DNA of 33,140 nt from Larix sibirica (GCA_004151065.3 NWUY0304687732.1:1-33140); one strand, 5' to 3'; positions 10,303 through 19,953 are shown, numbered from the stretch's first letter. The notes: generated by a model from the sequence alone, not told the origin. Numbers and translations: made by a program.

Positions 10303-10590
10303 CTAATTTTTCACTATCTGAGGAACTTTCAATTTATTCATTAATGGACAAAATACAACATCCCATATTTTATTCTACAACATAAATTTATCAATTTCTA
10401 GGGCTATTTTTATCACTGACAACATAAGCAAATTTTGATTCCCTGTATAGCTTTCTATTTTCACCCCAAAAATAGGTACTGTTGCATATGATATGTCCAT
10501 TTGTAAAGTCCCTCTGAACTTTACCCCCTAAGATTTCGATAACAACATCCCATAGTTCGCTGGTACATCTACTAAAGTATAAGGAACACC

Positions 10591-11170
10591 ATAAAGGGTA
10601 CCAACATGACTAAACATCACATGATTGTCTGATCTCTCGCAAGCCCATGATACCATGCCGATCACCGAGTCATGCATTACCTGGTGCCAACAGAACTGAG
10701 AGATGTGAACCAATGGATAGGAAAGAGTTCAAGCATACCCGTTATGTTCAATACATTCCAGCCATTCAATTCTGTTCAAGCCAGTAAACCTCTAGCTCTA
10801 CTCTCTAACCTATACACCTCTAGCTATACCTCTATCTCTATCTCTTCTTATTATTGGAAAAAGGAAATTTGCATAATTTAATATATAAGGCATGAGATAA
10901 AATTGAGGGATATCTCCAAATTGGAAAGGGTTTCATTTTGGTTTTTCCCAATCCTGGAATCCGGATTTACGAATTTACCTAGTATGGAGGGGAAGCACCA
11001 GAACTAATTACCCTATCTTTTATTCCACGCCTGAGTTTACCTGGTACTAGTTTTTGAACCGTTTTCAATCAAAAATTATGAAAGAGATTAGTGGATCATC
11101 TCATAAGTAATGAATAATCTCAAATCTGATAGTGAGGACCCGGAGGGAATCACCTTAGGTACGAGGGGGA
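10591..11170. other. Spacer beside the retrotransposon relic
   Basis: The boundary of retroelement similarity lies somewhere near 10590-10640. Above it I see no protein similarity. A run of CTATAC/CTCTAT/CTATCT microsatellite-like sequence occupies about 10789-10842. No gene is recognised. Confidence 0.5.
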
Positions 11171-11182
11171 GGGAAATAATCT

Positions 11183-11345
11183 GTTGAAAGGCAAAAGGCA
11201 GAAGGTTACAGGTTAGGTTTAATGGTGAAAGGCATCTTCTTTCTTTTTATAGGTTCGAGGCTCCTTCCTTCCCGCCCGGTGAAAGGCTTCTGTTGAAAGG
11301 CTCTTGGAAGGTAGCTTATGGCTCGTGTAGCTCTTTGTGGAGTGT
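11183..11345 (+). repeat. Family G degenerate repeat
   Basis: GTTGAAAGGCAAAAGGCAGA, GGTGAAAGGCATCTTC, GGTGAAAGGCTTCTGTTG and GAAAGGCTCTTGGAAGG recur within 130 bases, with AAAGGC as the constant core. Related strings occur at 3290-3480, 11583-11605 and inverted at 26735-26900. The overlapping 68-codon minus-strand frame shows no known features. Confidence 0.6.
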
Positions 11346-11598
11346 TCGTTGCTCTGAGGGTACTCCTACTACTACTCCTCATCCATAAAAGAAATAAAAT
11401 AAATTGCCTCAAATATCAGGACTGGGAAGTATCATATTTAGAGATTGAAACTGAACGATACGGTACGGGATCAACATTCTTATAGAAAAATTAATAAGAA
11501 TATGGCCTTCAGAGAGAGACCTTATCTCCTGGATAATGCAACACTAGAAAGTTAAGGGATAAATGGAAGTAAAGCTCAAGGAAAAAGGCTTCTTTACG

Positions 11599-11660
11599 AA
11601 AGGCTTGCTTGACCAAAGGTATACTTGCTTGACCGAAGGGAGGGCAAGGGAGGGCAAGGG
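11599..11660 (+). repeat. Family A, second copy of the 51-bp repeat
   Basis: Bases 11610-11660 equal 1-51 exactly. To the left, GAAAGGCTTGC extends the similarity to 18106-18115, so the full unit probably begins near AAAGGCTTGC. Flanks to the right differ (CGTATAATGG at 52, TAAATTGCAA here), which marks the right boundary. Confidence 0.92.
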
Positions 11661-13340
11661 TAAATTGCAATAATATGGAAGACAGGGAAAGGATTTTGAA
11701 AGGAGGTCCATTATGGGAATGTAGTTACAATTATTGTTTAACTCTAAAATCGTTAATCAATTCTTATTTCCTTTTTACGCTCCTAAATAACTTCGCTAGT
11801 CTTACATGTAGAGTTTAAGAGTAAGAGCCATATCTATTAATAGTAACTACCTAGAGTAAAAGAAATGAGGCTTTACTGTATTTCCTGATTATATCTATAC
11901 TTCCCCAGAATGATACTCTTTTGGGTTAATACATGACTACAACACCAATTAAGAATAGGTGGCTAAAAATGTTATTCACGGAAAGACTGAGATTGGAGTT
12001 ATTGTTCAGATCAATGGTCCCATCAGTCTAAACTGCACATTACTTATACAACCTATATTAGACCATACAATATCTTCAGATGTTACTAGGATTAAGGTGT
12101 TATTGTAGTACATCCCCATCCCGAATTGGTTTATTAAAAGCTTTGTAAGTGAATCATGTTGGTTCAATAGATAGCATATAACTAAACTGAGTGCCATTTA
12201 CTATTCTTATCTGGTGTTTCATGGAAGAAAAGAGTGGTTATGTAATCATAAACTCTGTACAGGGTTATGGTAAGGAGCGAGCTAGGTCCCAAAAGAATCT
12301 ATTACTTATGATTAATAATGTTAATAATCCAAAGATTTATCTCTTTAACCCTGTAAATTAATTCTCACCACCATAATAATATTAGCTCATGAAGAGTCCA
12401 ATCCTTGGAATTATATCCACTACTCAGGGTCGTGTGAATATAGACTTCAATGTGTTTGAATTAGCTGAACACCAATACAAAATATATATAAAGAGCTAAC
12501 AAACCCTATAAATAGTATAAAAAGAACCTAAACCTGAAGTAGTGGCCAATTGTACATCTATCTAAGTATTGAATAGATGTTTAAAACAGTCTACTCAAAA
12601 AAAGGATAGATGTAATGAGAATAATAAAAAAGAAATCATTGGACCCGGGGATATAAACAAGAGAGAGTATAAATATAATTGATTATAACTTCCTGATTCA
12701 TATTATTTACGATTTTATCCCTTATTTATAATAGATCCAAATATTAGGATAAGCTAAAAGTCATACATCTTTACTTATCCATAAGTAAGACACTATTTAA
12801 TCTTTATAATAAAAGCGTTATGTATTATAATATTTGACTATCCTCTTATTCATTCTAATGTAGGGTGTATCGAAGCGTTACCAGTTCAGATGATAATGAA
12901 ATCTCTAATCCTAGGTTTATTGCGTCTTAGAACTTATTTTAATAGCAATCTATTGAAGTATAAGGTAACTCATTGAGTTTGATTTATAATGACACTAGCA
13001 AGCTTTCTCTAAATATTTAGAAATTGCTAACAGTTACTTACCATTTGGTTTAATATACAGAACTGAACACATAATACTCTTTTTACTTGTTTAAGTTCAT
13101 TGGTTCCAATAGCTGCTACTTCTCAGGGGCAGCACATTGAACTTGGATTATTACACTCTGATCACTCTATGTTAGTTTGTGTTATTTATCTAATAATAGC
13201 GGCTCAGTTAATTACTTAACCATTGTAGCCCAACCCCTATTAATCTATCAACGAGCCACAATAGGAGTTGTATGGCTGGAGTTGAGTACACAAACAGAAA
13301 TGCCAATAATAGAGTAAATCTTACATCAAGATAGCAGAGA
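11661..13340. other. AT-rich spacer, no gene recognised
   Basis: This stretch is visibly richer in A and T than its surroundings, especially 12280-13100. It holds no open frame above about 63 codons (12006-12197 minus) and no recognisable protein, tRNA or rRNA. It could be foreign DNA of nuclear or plasmid origin, but nothing in it identifies a source. Confidence 0.55.
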
Positions 13341-13527
13341 ATTAAGTACTTAGACGAGCGGTAGGCCCTTTTTACTGGCGGTGCCATCGCCTTCTCTTTA
13401 GTTACACTTCCTCTAAGCGGGCGGATGGATCGCCGTAGTTTCCTCGCGCCGAGTTAGCTGACCTATATTTGCTAGTTGGCTCAGTTTTTATATCCTGCTG
13501 AAGAAAAAGGTGGCTCACTAAGACTGG

Positions 13528-13550
13528 GCTGGGCCTTAAGTAAGCCCAGC
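13528..13550. other. Perfect 7-bp GC-rich hairpin
   Basis: GCTGGGC (13528-13534) pairs with GCCCAGC (13544-13550) across a 9-base loop. It has no adjoining T-run and no gene beside it. A transcript-stability role is possible but unsupported. Confidence 0.4.
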
Positions 13551-14838
13551 AATGGTTGTTATAATATCCTGCTAACAAAATAAGGAACCTAACCTATTTT
13601 ATGCCATCTGACGAACAAACCTCCCGAAGCAACCTTTTATATGGCGAATACTAATAATAAAAGTATGATCTGGTGATTAGTAAAATTATGATCTGGTATA
13701 ATTAAACTACCTAAAAGATCTTCAAGTAATGCAGCAAGAGAAAATATAGAAGGCAGCAGGTATGGAGGTATATCAATGATAAATAGAGAGAGTGAACTAC
13801 TTATGCACTACTAGCTAGAGAGAGAAAGGGGTTAAATCTAGAACGCGCCATTTGAGGTAGGAACTCTGTGTTCCCGTAGCGGTAGTAAGTGCCATTCCCA
13901 AACGGGTCCTTCCTACAAGGATTCTTACTCTCTATGTATGAGAATGACTGGCTGTCAATGCCCTTATGGCTATGTATGCTGGCTATGAAACAGGTCACGT
14001 CCAATGGGTGTTACGTAGTATAGGTCTCTTAGTCTAGGTCCCGTAGAACTGGCACAAATGGAGAATATGGCAGAACACTCGCTCTCCTGGGCACGGGGAT
14101 CATATAAAACAGGTGAGGTAGTCCAAATATACACGTACAAGAGCTTCTTCACATTCATGCACCAACCCTAGTTTAATGCACTTAGTATAGGTTCAAAAAA
14201 GAGTATAGGATAGTAGTGGTCTCGTCTATGGGGCAGGTACCATACTCCCGGGTCTCTATATAGCGAGCGGTATCACACTCCAACCTCATGGGGTAGGCTC
14301 TCCAACCAACACCTAGGGAAAGCTCATGAAATGAAATGGCCTAGTCTAGTTCAGTATGGGTAACTTCAAGGTCACTTTTATATTCTCTTTTATCCTTCCT
14401 ATCAGCAGCTATGTAAGTAGGAAAGGGCGCTATATCCCACCAACCAACCAACTAACATGAATTCAATTGGGTTTTTTTGGAATGGATATAAGTATCACAC
14501 CTACCAAAGTTATTCTTTTCTTTTTTGTATGGAATTGACACTCTAGTTTTATCCTTGAGATGATGGGTAACTTTTTTATCCTTCCTATTGGCTGAAGTGA
14601 GCCTGGGTGCAAGGGCATCATCCATACTCTTGTCCGCATGGACAAGTTCTACGTATATATGCAAGTATCACACCTGGCTAGGTCTGGACATAGACCTGGA
14701 ACAGCAATAGGAGGAACCTTAAGAGTTCTAGTCCCCCTTCTTTTCCGGCACAAGTTCAAGGGGCAAGTGATAGCGATCAGGGGCAAGTATAAATCCAAGG
14801 AAATGGGTGCTAGATCACCTCAACAACCTCAACAAATG
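13551..14838. other. Spacer with local duplications, no gene recognised
   Basis: AAGTATCACACCT occurs at about 14488 and 14663. TTTTATCCTTCCTAT occurs at about 14389 and 14575. These suggest an old local duplication of some 180 bp that has diverged. Open frames here (13801-14158 minus, 14452-14664 minus, 14638-14898 plus) are short, overlapping and unfamiliar. Confidence 0.5.
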
Positions 14839-14890
14839 AACAAGTTAAACGTCTCGATGCGATTATCACATATTAAAACGTCTAGAGCCA
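14839..14890 (+). repeat. Family B long-form copy
   Basis: AACAAGTTAAACGTCTCGAT runs into GCG, then ATTATCACATATTAAAACGT. The copy at 16401-16455 follows it base for base with a handful of substitutions, so these two define a unit of about 50 bp: AACAAGTT-nAACnTCTCGATGCG - nATATCAnATnTTAAAACGT - nTAGA. Confidence 0.8.
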
Positions 14891-15257
14891 TAGAGTAGTA
14901 TAGCCCATGCACTATAGCAGCAGCCTTAATCTCTATTGACATCCCCAGATAGAACTTCTGAATATGCACTAATGTTAAGGTTAACTACAACAGCGAAGGG
15001 ACACATCCAATTAAACTTCAGATTGTTTGTTGCACTAATGCATGGAGAAGTAGGTGCACCCCTAATGTAAAGGAATGTTTTTTTATCCTATTCTTTTTGA
15101 TAGGAAGACCTGTGCACCATTTCATATTCATATTTCAGATTTCTTATTATGGAATGGAGACTCTATTTCCTATCTGATTTTCTTTGGACGGACACATGCC
15201 CTTCTCTTGTTGAGTGCTATGAAACATCCCATTTATATTATTCATTAGGACTTCACA

Positions 15258-15300
15258 ACATAGATATGCGAGTAAAACGTATAGATGCAAGTCTATCTGT
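15258..15300 (+). repeat. Family B partial copy
   Basis: TAGATATGCGAGTAAAACGT is followed by ATAGATGCAAGTC. The parts GATATGCG, TAAAACGTATAGATG and the following CAAG match copies at 16401-16455 and 31398-31420. Confidence 0.6.
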
Positions 15301-15628
15301 AGAGAAGAAAGCTCCAAAAAGAAGGTCTTGCTTTAGTTCTGCTGGGAACAACGCCCTTCTCCATTACTTTTTGACCTCTACAAAAACTATATATTGTGCC
15401 ATTGCCCTTGCTTTTTACCTCTACCTTGCCGTTAAAAGAAACATTTTGGAAGTAAGGTCCCCATTTCATTGTCATAAGAATAACTAGTCTCAACAGACAA
15501 TCCATGAATGAGGTAGAGTTACTGACATGCCATTATGACTAAATAAGAAAATCCATTTATGTGCCCCGCTGAGCTACTACTAGATTCCTCGGCTCCCCCA
15601 AAAAGAGGTTTGGATAGAGGTGCGGAGC

Positions 15629-15648
15629 GCTCGACCATAAGGGAGAGG
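15629..15648 (+). repeat. Family A-related element
   Basis: GCTCGACCATAAGGGAGAGG differs at only one base from the string at 30233-30252 (GCTCGACCATTAGGGAGAGG). It is a clear dispersed pair about 14.6 kb apart. Confidence 0.8.
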
Positions 15649-16200
15649 AAAAACGTGAAATGGGAAGTTTTATGGAATCTGCACCAACCAAACATAGTGC
15701 CTGCACCCGCCCTGGTAGGCGAAAAATCTATTTGAAAATAAAGCTCTTGTTGATCCGAGCGTTAAGCCGCCACATCCGGGGAATTCAATCTCTTTGATAA
15801 TTGCGTAAGTAGAAGCATCCATCCAAGGTGGAAACAACTATGGTTCTGTATCGGTAAGTTATATTCCTTCTTCTCGGGTACTAACTATCATGGATGGGCT
15901 ATGAATGTTGTATGCTCCTCAACAGGTGAATCGTATATAATAAAAGCTGTATTAGATTTCTCGTGAAGTGCTTAGCCCCGGTAAAAAGCAACAAGTTGAA
16001 TTTCAGATTGAAGATTACAAAGGAGGAGACTCTCTTTATAAGTAGCTCTCAGCTGATGAAGTGCATCTTCTCCAGCTCTTCTTAGAAGTAGTTCTTAGTT
16101 CTTTCTTTCTTTTTCAGCTCAGCACATTAACCCCATGGAGAGCTAGCTAGAGATGTATAGATTTCTTAGATATGATGGATAGAACATATAACATCGTAAT

Positions 16201-16236
16201 GGGCAAGGACGTCTCGATGCGAGTCTCAATGGATTG
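16201..16236 (+). repeat. Family B short copy
   Basis: GGGCAAGGACGTCTCGATGC then GAGTCTC. The core GGCAAGGACGT-TCGATGCG is shared with the minus-strand copy at 921-940 (one internal base differs). Confidence 0.7.
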
Positions 16237-16399
16237 ATGAACGGGATGGCTCTTACCATAAACTTCATTATTTCCCACTGTGATTATATTCCCCCACCAG
16301 AGGAAATGAAAGTAGGGCACTAATAAGGCTATTACTACTGTCAGTAGAGCTATTCAACACCATACAGTAAGGAGGCACCTTACTTAAGTCTATATGGCA

Positions 16400-16455
16400 G
16401 AACAAGTTCAACTTCTCGATGCGCATATCATATGTTAAAACGTATAGATGGAAAT
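16400..16455 (+). repeat. Family B long-form copy
   Basis: This is the partner of 14839-14890: the same AACAAGTT start, TCTCGATGCG core, ATATCATATGTTAAAACGT tail and TAGA end. Differences are scattered single bases, as expected of an old dispersed duplication. Confidence 0.8.
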
Positions 16456-16700
16456 ATTCTATATGAAAAATTTCCCTTGTTGATTCCCCAAAGGGGGGAA
16501 GGGCAATAACTATTCTCCTGTCTATAGGCCATGGGAACTAAAGCTCAGGCAAGAAGTCTCCATAGGGACCGGCTTGAACTATGCTCTTTGTCATCATACC
16601 GTGTCAATGTAAGGCCAGTAGAATCTCTAAGGCTTTTAGTAGGAGCTTGTAGGAGGAAGGAAGGCGCTCATACCTATGCTTTTAACTATCTGCAAGCCAG

Positions 16701-16925
16701 GTTAAATAACATTGTATAGACCGTAGCTAGGTAGGTTTAATACCGTATATGCCTAGTTAGGGTAAAGAACACCGTATAGATTATAGCTAGGTAGGTTAGG
16801 TGATACCATGTAAAGGCCAGGTTAGTACTATATTGAATCTCGTATACGCTAGATAGGTTGGGTTGGATATAGATTAGGTTGGACCAGTATTAAAACTAGG
16901 TAGGTAAGTAAGTACCGTACTGCAC
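16701..16925 (+). repeat. Degenerate tandem repeat of about 60 bp
   Basis: AACATTGTATAGACCGTAGC begins at 16708, and AACACCGTATAGATTATAGC begins at 16768, exactly 60 bases later. Each is followed by TAGGTAGGTT. A third, more worn unit (CTCGTATACGCTAGATAGGT) follows about 61 bases on. Traces (AACTAGGTAGGTAAG, GTACCGTACTG) continue to about 16925. It is non-coding in appearance. Confidence 0.75.
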
Positions 16926-17059
16926 TGTAAGCTGGGTAGATACAGCTAGATATAAAGCACTATTAGCCAATATAAGCAAGTGCAGTATGAAATGTACCTG
17001 GTTATAAGTTAACGGGTGCTGGCGGGTCTATTTAGTCAGGTGTATAGGTTAGTAACACG

Positions 17060-17780
17060 AAAGCAAAGGTTCAATAGAGTAGTGAATGACGGAGAGCTTC
17101 AAGAAGCTTGCGTCTCCTCTCCCTTTCAAAGTCAAAAACTCGAATAATATGGGGAAAGTCGTAAACAACAATGAAAGTATCTCGATAGAGGGGGAAACTC
17201 CTTATAACTTGAATACACATGTGTTTGGAATGCTCGTTTGAGGCAACCACTAAAATCCTAGCCTGGAGGGAGTCTCGGATAATAGAATAAACACCCCCTG
17301 AACCTTGAAGCAGGATCGACGAGTCTCCTGCCTGAAAGCTAAGACTCAGTGATAACTTTTAATGGGAAGGAGCGCTCTCTTGGGGCTATCAATTTCATTT
17401 TTGCTCTGATACCTTTGCCCTTGCTTTCATGCTGCCTTACTAGGCTTGGGCTTTTACTCTATCTTATGAATTGGATTGGCCAACACCCTCCCTTACTTAG
17501 GCAGTTTGGGTAACCCTTTCTTTTCACCTTGTAAATAATCGAGCTTACATATATGAACTTAGTGCCATTTTATGAGTAACTAAGAGCAAGGGCCGCCATC
17601 AATATGGAAAGGATAAAGTAATGAAAAAGTAAGTAATTGCTAGTAGTAACGACTTGTTGCGATCCATTGGTTTATATATCATCCATGTTCCAGGTGTATC
17701 GAGATACATTATTTTGGCTAACTAAGCGTATATAATAAAATAAAGTGAAAGGGTCCACCCAGCTACGAAGGAGGGGATAC
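17060..17780. other. Spacer downstream of the intron remnant
   Basis: If the intron core at 17834-17867 (minus) still had its 3' exon, it would lie here, just below about 17790. The minus strand has a short open stretch (MYLDTPGTWMIYKPMDRNKS, about 17713-17654), but I cannot match it to a known mitochondrial exon. No other gene is seen. Confidence 0.45.
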
Positions 17781-17833
17781 TAATGAACCGCCCCAATACT
17801 GTGGGAGTACTGACTAACTGCTGAGTCCTCTCC

Positions 17834-17867
17834 GAACCGCAGGGGATAGTTGCCCATCATACGGCTC
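17834..17867 (-). ncRNA. Group II intron domain V
   Basis: Thirty-four bases, starting GAGCCGTATGATGGGCAACT and ending CGGTTC on the minus strand. Length, terminal pairing, AGC triad, GNRA loop and bulge position all fit the family. Strand and structure make this the only self-splicing signature in the window. Confidence 0.82.
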
Positions 17868-17968
17868 ACTGGCTGAACTTGCTCCGAATGTGAGTAATGG
17901 GCCGGGGGGCTCGCTACGGTCCCACATAATATGCACATCATACATTTACTGTAAAGGTTCAACCGATA

Positions 17969-18048
17969 CTGAGCTACGCTCAGGGGAGGCCCGGTACTTT
18001 ATCTCGCTGCACTTGTATCAGATATAACCTGAGCTACGCTAGGGGTCG
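17969..18048 (+). repeat. Direct repeat inside the intron region, 60 bp apart
   Basis: CTGAGCTACGCTCAGGGG (17969-17986) recurs as CTGAGCTACGCTAGGGG (18029-18045). In the intron sense these read CCCCTGAGCGTAGCTCAG and CCCCTAGCGTAGCTCAG. They contain an imperfect self-complementary core (TGAGC-TACG-CTCA), so each could form a small hairpin. Confidence 0.7.
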
Positions 18049-18105
18049 GAATAACTCTCTGGGCACCTCACTTCGGAAAGGGCATCGAAATGAGAAAAAA
18101 GGAGG

Positions 18106-18136
18106 AAAGGCTTGCTTGACCAAAGGGAGGGCAAGG
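18106..18136 (+). repeat. Family A short copy
   Basis: AAAGGCTTGCTTGACCAAAG followed by GGAGGGCAAGG. Compared with 11605-11660 it lacks the internal second half (TATACTTGCTTGACCGAAGG and one AGGGCAAGGG), so it is the simple, undoubled form of the unit. Confidence 0.88.
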
Positions 18137-18259
18137 TCTAAGTGGATATTTTATTTCAACTTCAATATTAAATGCATAATGCCATGTTTACAAAGTCGAA
18201 ATTACCCGGTCAATGCTAAGTTCATCAATTCTAAATTACCAGCTACTCTATATAGATAA

Positions 18260-18320
18260 GGCCAGGTTCTTTAATGTCAATATTCCAGGCATTTGGCCAG
18301 GTTCTTACATAAATAACCAG
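18260..18320 (+). repeat. 35-bp spaced direct repeat (GGCCAGGTTCTT)
   Basis: GGCCAGGTTCTT occurs at 18260 and 18295. AAATTACCAG upstream and AAATAACCAG downstream are also related, so the segment is probably a worn tandem duplication. Confidence 0.6.
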
Positions 18321-18965
18321 CGTATTGAATGCCAACTTCTTCACGTCAAATAACCAGATTCAAACCATGTTTACTTTTGGAAAATTCCCAGTTAAGGGGT
18401 GTGGGAGGTGGGAGGCCTTCACCCCGGATTAAGACTGAACCCCCTCGGCCTAACTTCCTATCTCAGCTTAAGAAGAGCGGGCTTCCATTTCCTTCGGGGT
18501 GGTGTTCGCATGAGGAGAGAAGGTGGTTGAGCCGGTTCGAGCATTCTACCATCCAAAGTTTCTATGGCCGGTAGATTCATTGTCCTTTTCTGTCCAGAGC
18601 CAGAGAAGTTAGATAAGTTGAGGGTGTGGGAAGGGTCGGTTCGAAGAGAAGTTCCACCTTATTCTAGTGTATTCTAGCTTCGAGATAGCAGGCGTATTAA
18701 TCTACTTCATAATTAACTACCCTTCCTCCTAAATTCTCGCCCCCTATTTATTGGGAGGAAGGAAATCTGCCCAGTTAAAGCTGTATTTGGTGTTCGGCCT
18801 AGTGAACGACCAGTGCTTCAAGCCTCAGGTTCCTCTCCTTGAGTTGATTCCTGACTGTACCGTGCCGACTCGATACGTACATGGGCGGCAGGCAAGCCCA
18901 GGGTTAGGTTAGGTCGGAAGCCCAACCAACAATCCATCACCGGGGTCGAAAACTACTCACATTTT
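18321..18965. other. Spacer downstream of rps13, no gene recognised
   Basis: I looked on the minus strand for nad1 exons, which often follow rps13 in flowering plants, and saw none. An 81-codon plus-strand frame (18329-18574) shows no family. CCCCTATTTATTGGGA occurs at about 18742 and again at about 19031, which suggests a duplicated piece either side of this stretch. Confidence 0.5.
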
Positions 18966-19124
18966 TTGATAGGGAAATATAGGCGCGTAGCAAAGCCGAT
19001 TCAAATTATACATTTTGGAGTTAGGACCGTACCCCTATTTATTGGGATGGGGACATTAAAAGGCAGGCTGCTGGAATTATTGCTAAACCAACGAGCGTGT
19101 CGTGTTGAGAAAAGTAGGTTTGTC

Positions 19125-19616
19125 TTATCTTTTGCCAACTTGAAAGCTGCTTGCTACCACACCCTGGGGCGGGGGGGAACCCCTTTCATTTTCTTTCTTT
19201 CTTTCATTTTTGCTTTTTTCCTTTTTCACCCTCTTTTTCCTCTCTATTTTTATTTGGGTCCTGGTAGGAGGTATCCTTAATTTGCGAGATGTCCTAGCAT
19301 TAGTATGAGTTCGTTGACCGCGTAAGGGCAATCTATCTTTATGACGAATACCACGATAACAAGAAATTGTGATTAATCGTTTGATATCCGCCCTTATTTT
19401 TCTCCTTAAATCCCACCGAACTACATGATCTTGACCTATTATTCGTTCAATTTGGTCGATCTGATACTTAGTTGACTCATTCACCTTTATTTTATAACTG
19501 ATACCTAATCGATAACGAACCTGAGCGGCTTCTTTAGGTCCAATGCCCCCAATTTTGGTTGAGGCAATTCTTACTTGTTCATTGGCAACTAATCTCGTTC
19601 CTAAGATATTGAACAT
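19125..19616 (-). CDS. rps13: Mitochondrial ribosomal protein S13 (uS13m)
   Basis: This is a small-subunit ribosomal protein that sits in the head of the mitochondrial ribosome and contacts 18S rRNA and the subunit interface. The 163-residue product carries plant S13 hallmarks in order: RLVANEQVRIAST (8-20), IGGIGPKEAAQVRYRLGIS (22-40), KYQIDQIERIIGQDHVVRWD (50-69), IKRLITISCYRGIRH (78-92) and LPLRGQRTHTNARTSRK (96-112). Family members usually end within a few residues of that last block, at about 116. Here the frame runs on for some 50 residues of Lys/Arg/Glu-rich sequence and a Ser-Pro stretch encoded by a pyrimidine tract of the plus strand. Codon 121 is CAA (19256-19254); C-to-U editing would turn it into a stop and restore a near-normal length. 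The ATG at 19616 is the first after an in-frame TGA at 19658-19656. The core is intact, so it is probably functional; expression was not tested. Confidence 0.93.
   Translation of the reverse strand: MFNILGTRLVANEQVRIASTKIGGIGPKEAAQVRYRLGISYKIKVNESTKYQIDQIERIIGQDHVVRWDLRRKIRADIKRLITISCYRGIRHKDRLPLRGQRTHTNARTSRKLRIPPTRTQIKIERKKRVKKEKSKNERKKENERGSPPPQGVVASSFQVGKR
19191..19253 (+). repeat. Pyrimidine-rich tract under the rps13 tail
   Basis: TTTCTTTCTTTCATTTTTG and similar runs of T with C make up this stretch. On the coding strand it becomes the Lys/Glu/Arg-rich tail of the S13 frame. A slippage-prone tract of this kind fits a recent run-on of the frame rather than a conserved protein domain. 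Confidence 0.7.
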
Positions 19617-19655
19617 TATTTTATTGATTCTTTTTCCTGGTCCTACCGGCTGGAA

Positions 19656-19953
19656 TCATGAATAGGTTAGCTCCGATCCAATCCGAATATTATTTGAAAA
19701 TGTACAATCCAGTATCGGTAAGGACTTTTCTTTTCTCTCGGCCATTGATGGGGGTAAGGCCTTCTCTCTGTGGTAAGGGGACTTCTCTATCTCTTCGGGG
19801 GTAAGTCCTCCTTCTATCGTGGTCTGGTAGCACCTTGGGGCCATCTCTTTCATATGGTGGGAAATGGGGGCAATGGAAGTTTTCAAACTCATCTATCAGT
19901 TTAGCTACACGTTCAGCCCTTGCACTATTCTTTTTCCCTATATTATAAGTCAT
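19656..19953 (-). other. Two overlapping unrecognised frames upstream of rps13
   Basis: An 87-codon frame (19953-19690) and a 78-codon frame (19892-19656) overlap on the minus strand. The second is in frame with rps13 and separated from its ATG by one TGA and 13 codons. The first product is charged (RRRTYPRRDREVPLPQREG) and has no known motif. They might be part of an rps13 5' leader, but I see no evidence of translation. Confidence 0.2.

Larger units (their letters stand above)
8589..10590 (-). mobile_element. Degenerate Ty3-type retrotransposon pol fragment
   Basis: Reading from high to low coordinates, the minus strand carries a short protease-side tail (VDVPANYGMLLSKS then GTLQMDISYATVPIFG, about 10590-10450), an RNase H-like domain (about 10260-9890), a linker with PSIPDNTKHWQVFEDDQQ (about 9830-9770), and reverse transcriptase (about 9480-8590). 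There is a frame change near 10015 and at least ten in-frame stops between about 9970 and 8780, so no protein can be made. No LTRs, integrase or gag are visible. RNase H placed before reverse transcriptase is, as I remember it, typical of plant Ty3 elements of Tat-type lineages that carry an extra RNase H. Most likely a nuclear element copied into the mitochondrial genome and decaying there. Confidence 0.88.
14891..16200. other. Spacer, no gene recognised
   Basis: A 112-codon plus-strand frame (15149-15487) and a 70-codon minus-strand frame (15293-15505) overlap on opposite strands. Neither shows a known family. Two short repeat copies fall inside (15258-15300 and 15629-15648). GAATTTCAGATTGAAGATTA and neighbours near 16000 show nothing identifiable. 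Confidence 0.5.
17790..18060 (-). other. Group II intron 3' portion (domains V and VI)
   Basis: On the minus strand, a typical plant mitochondrial intron lead-in (GTAGCGAGCCCCCCGGCCC then TTACTCACATTCGGAGCAAG) is followed by a 34-base domain V at 17867-17834. Bases 1-8 pair with 27-34 (two G-U pairs). Bases 10-14 pair with 19-23 and are closed by a GCAA tetraloop. Positions 24-25 form the two-base bulge, and the AGC catalytic triad is at positions 2-4. The pair 9-26 is a T-C mismatch. Below it, a domain VI-like region (about 17822-17785) can fold around ACTCCC/GGGG-C-GGT, but I could not place the branch-point adenosine. No exon or maturase is recognised nearby, so it may be one half of a trans-spliced intron, a decayed copy, or an intron of an exon I failed to recognise. 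Confidence 0.75.

Noticed and set aside
18321-19124. Possible nad1 exons downstream of rps13, as in flowering plants
   Set aside because: None of the expected nad1 residues is seen on the minus strand in this interval.
18966-19280. 104-codon plus-strand frame overlapping the rps13 tail
   Set aside because: It is antisense to rps13 at its 3' part, and its Phe/Leu-rich end comes from the pyrimidine tract. No family recognised.
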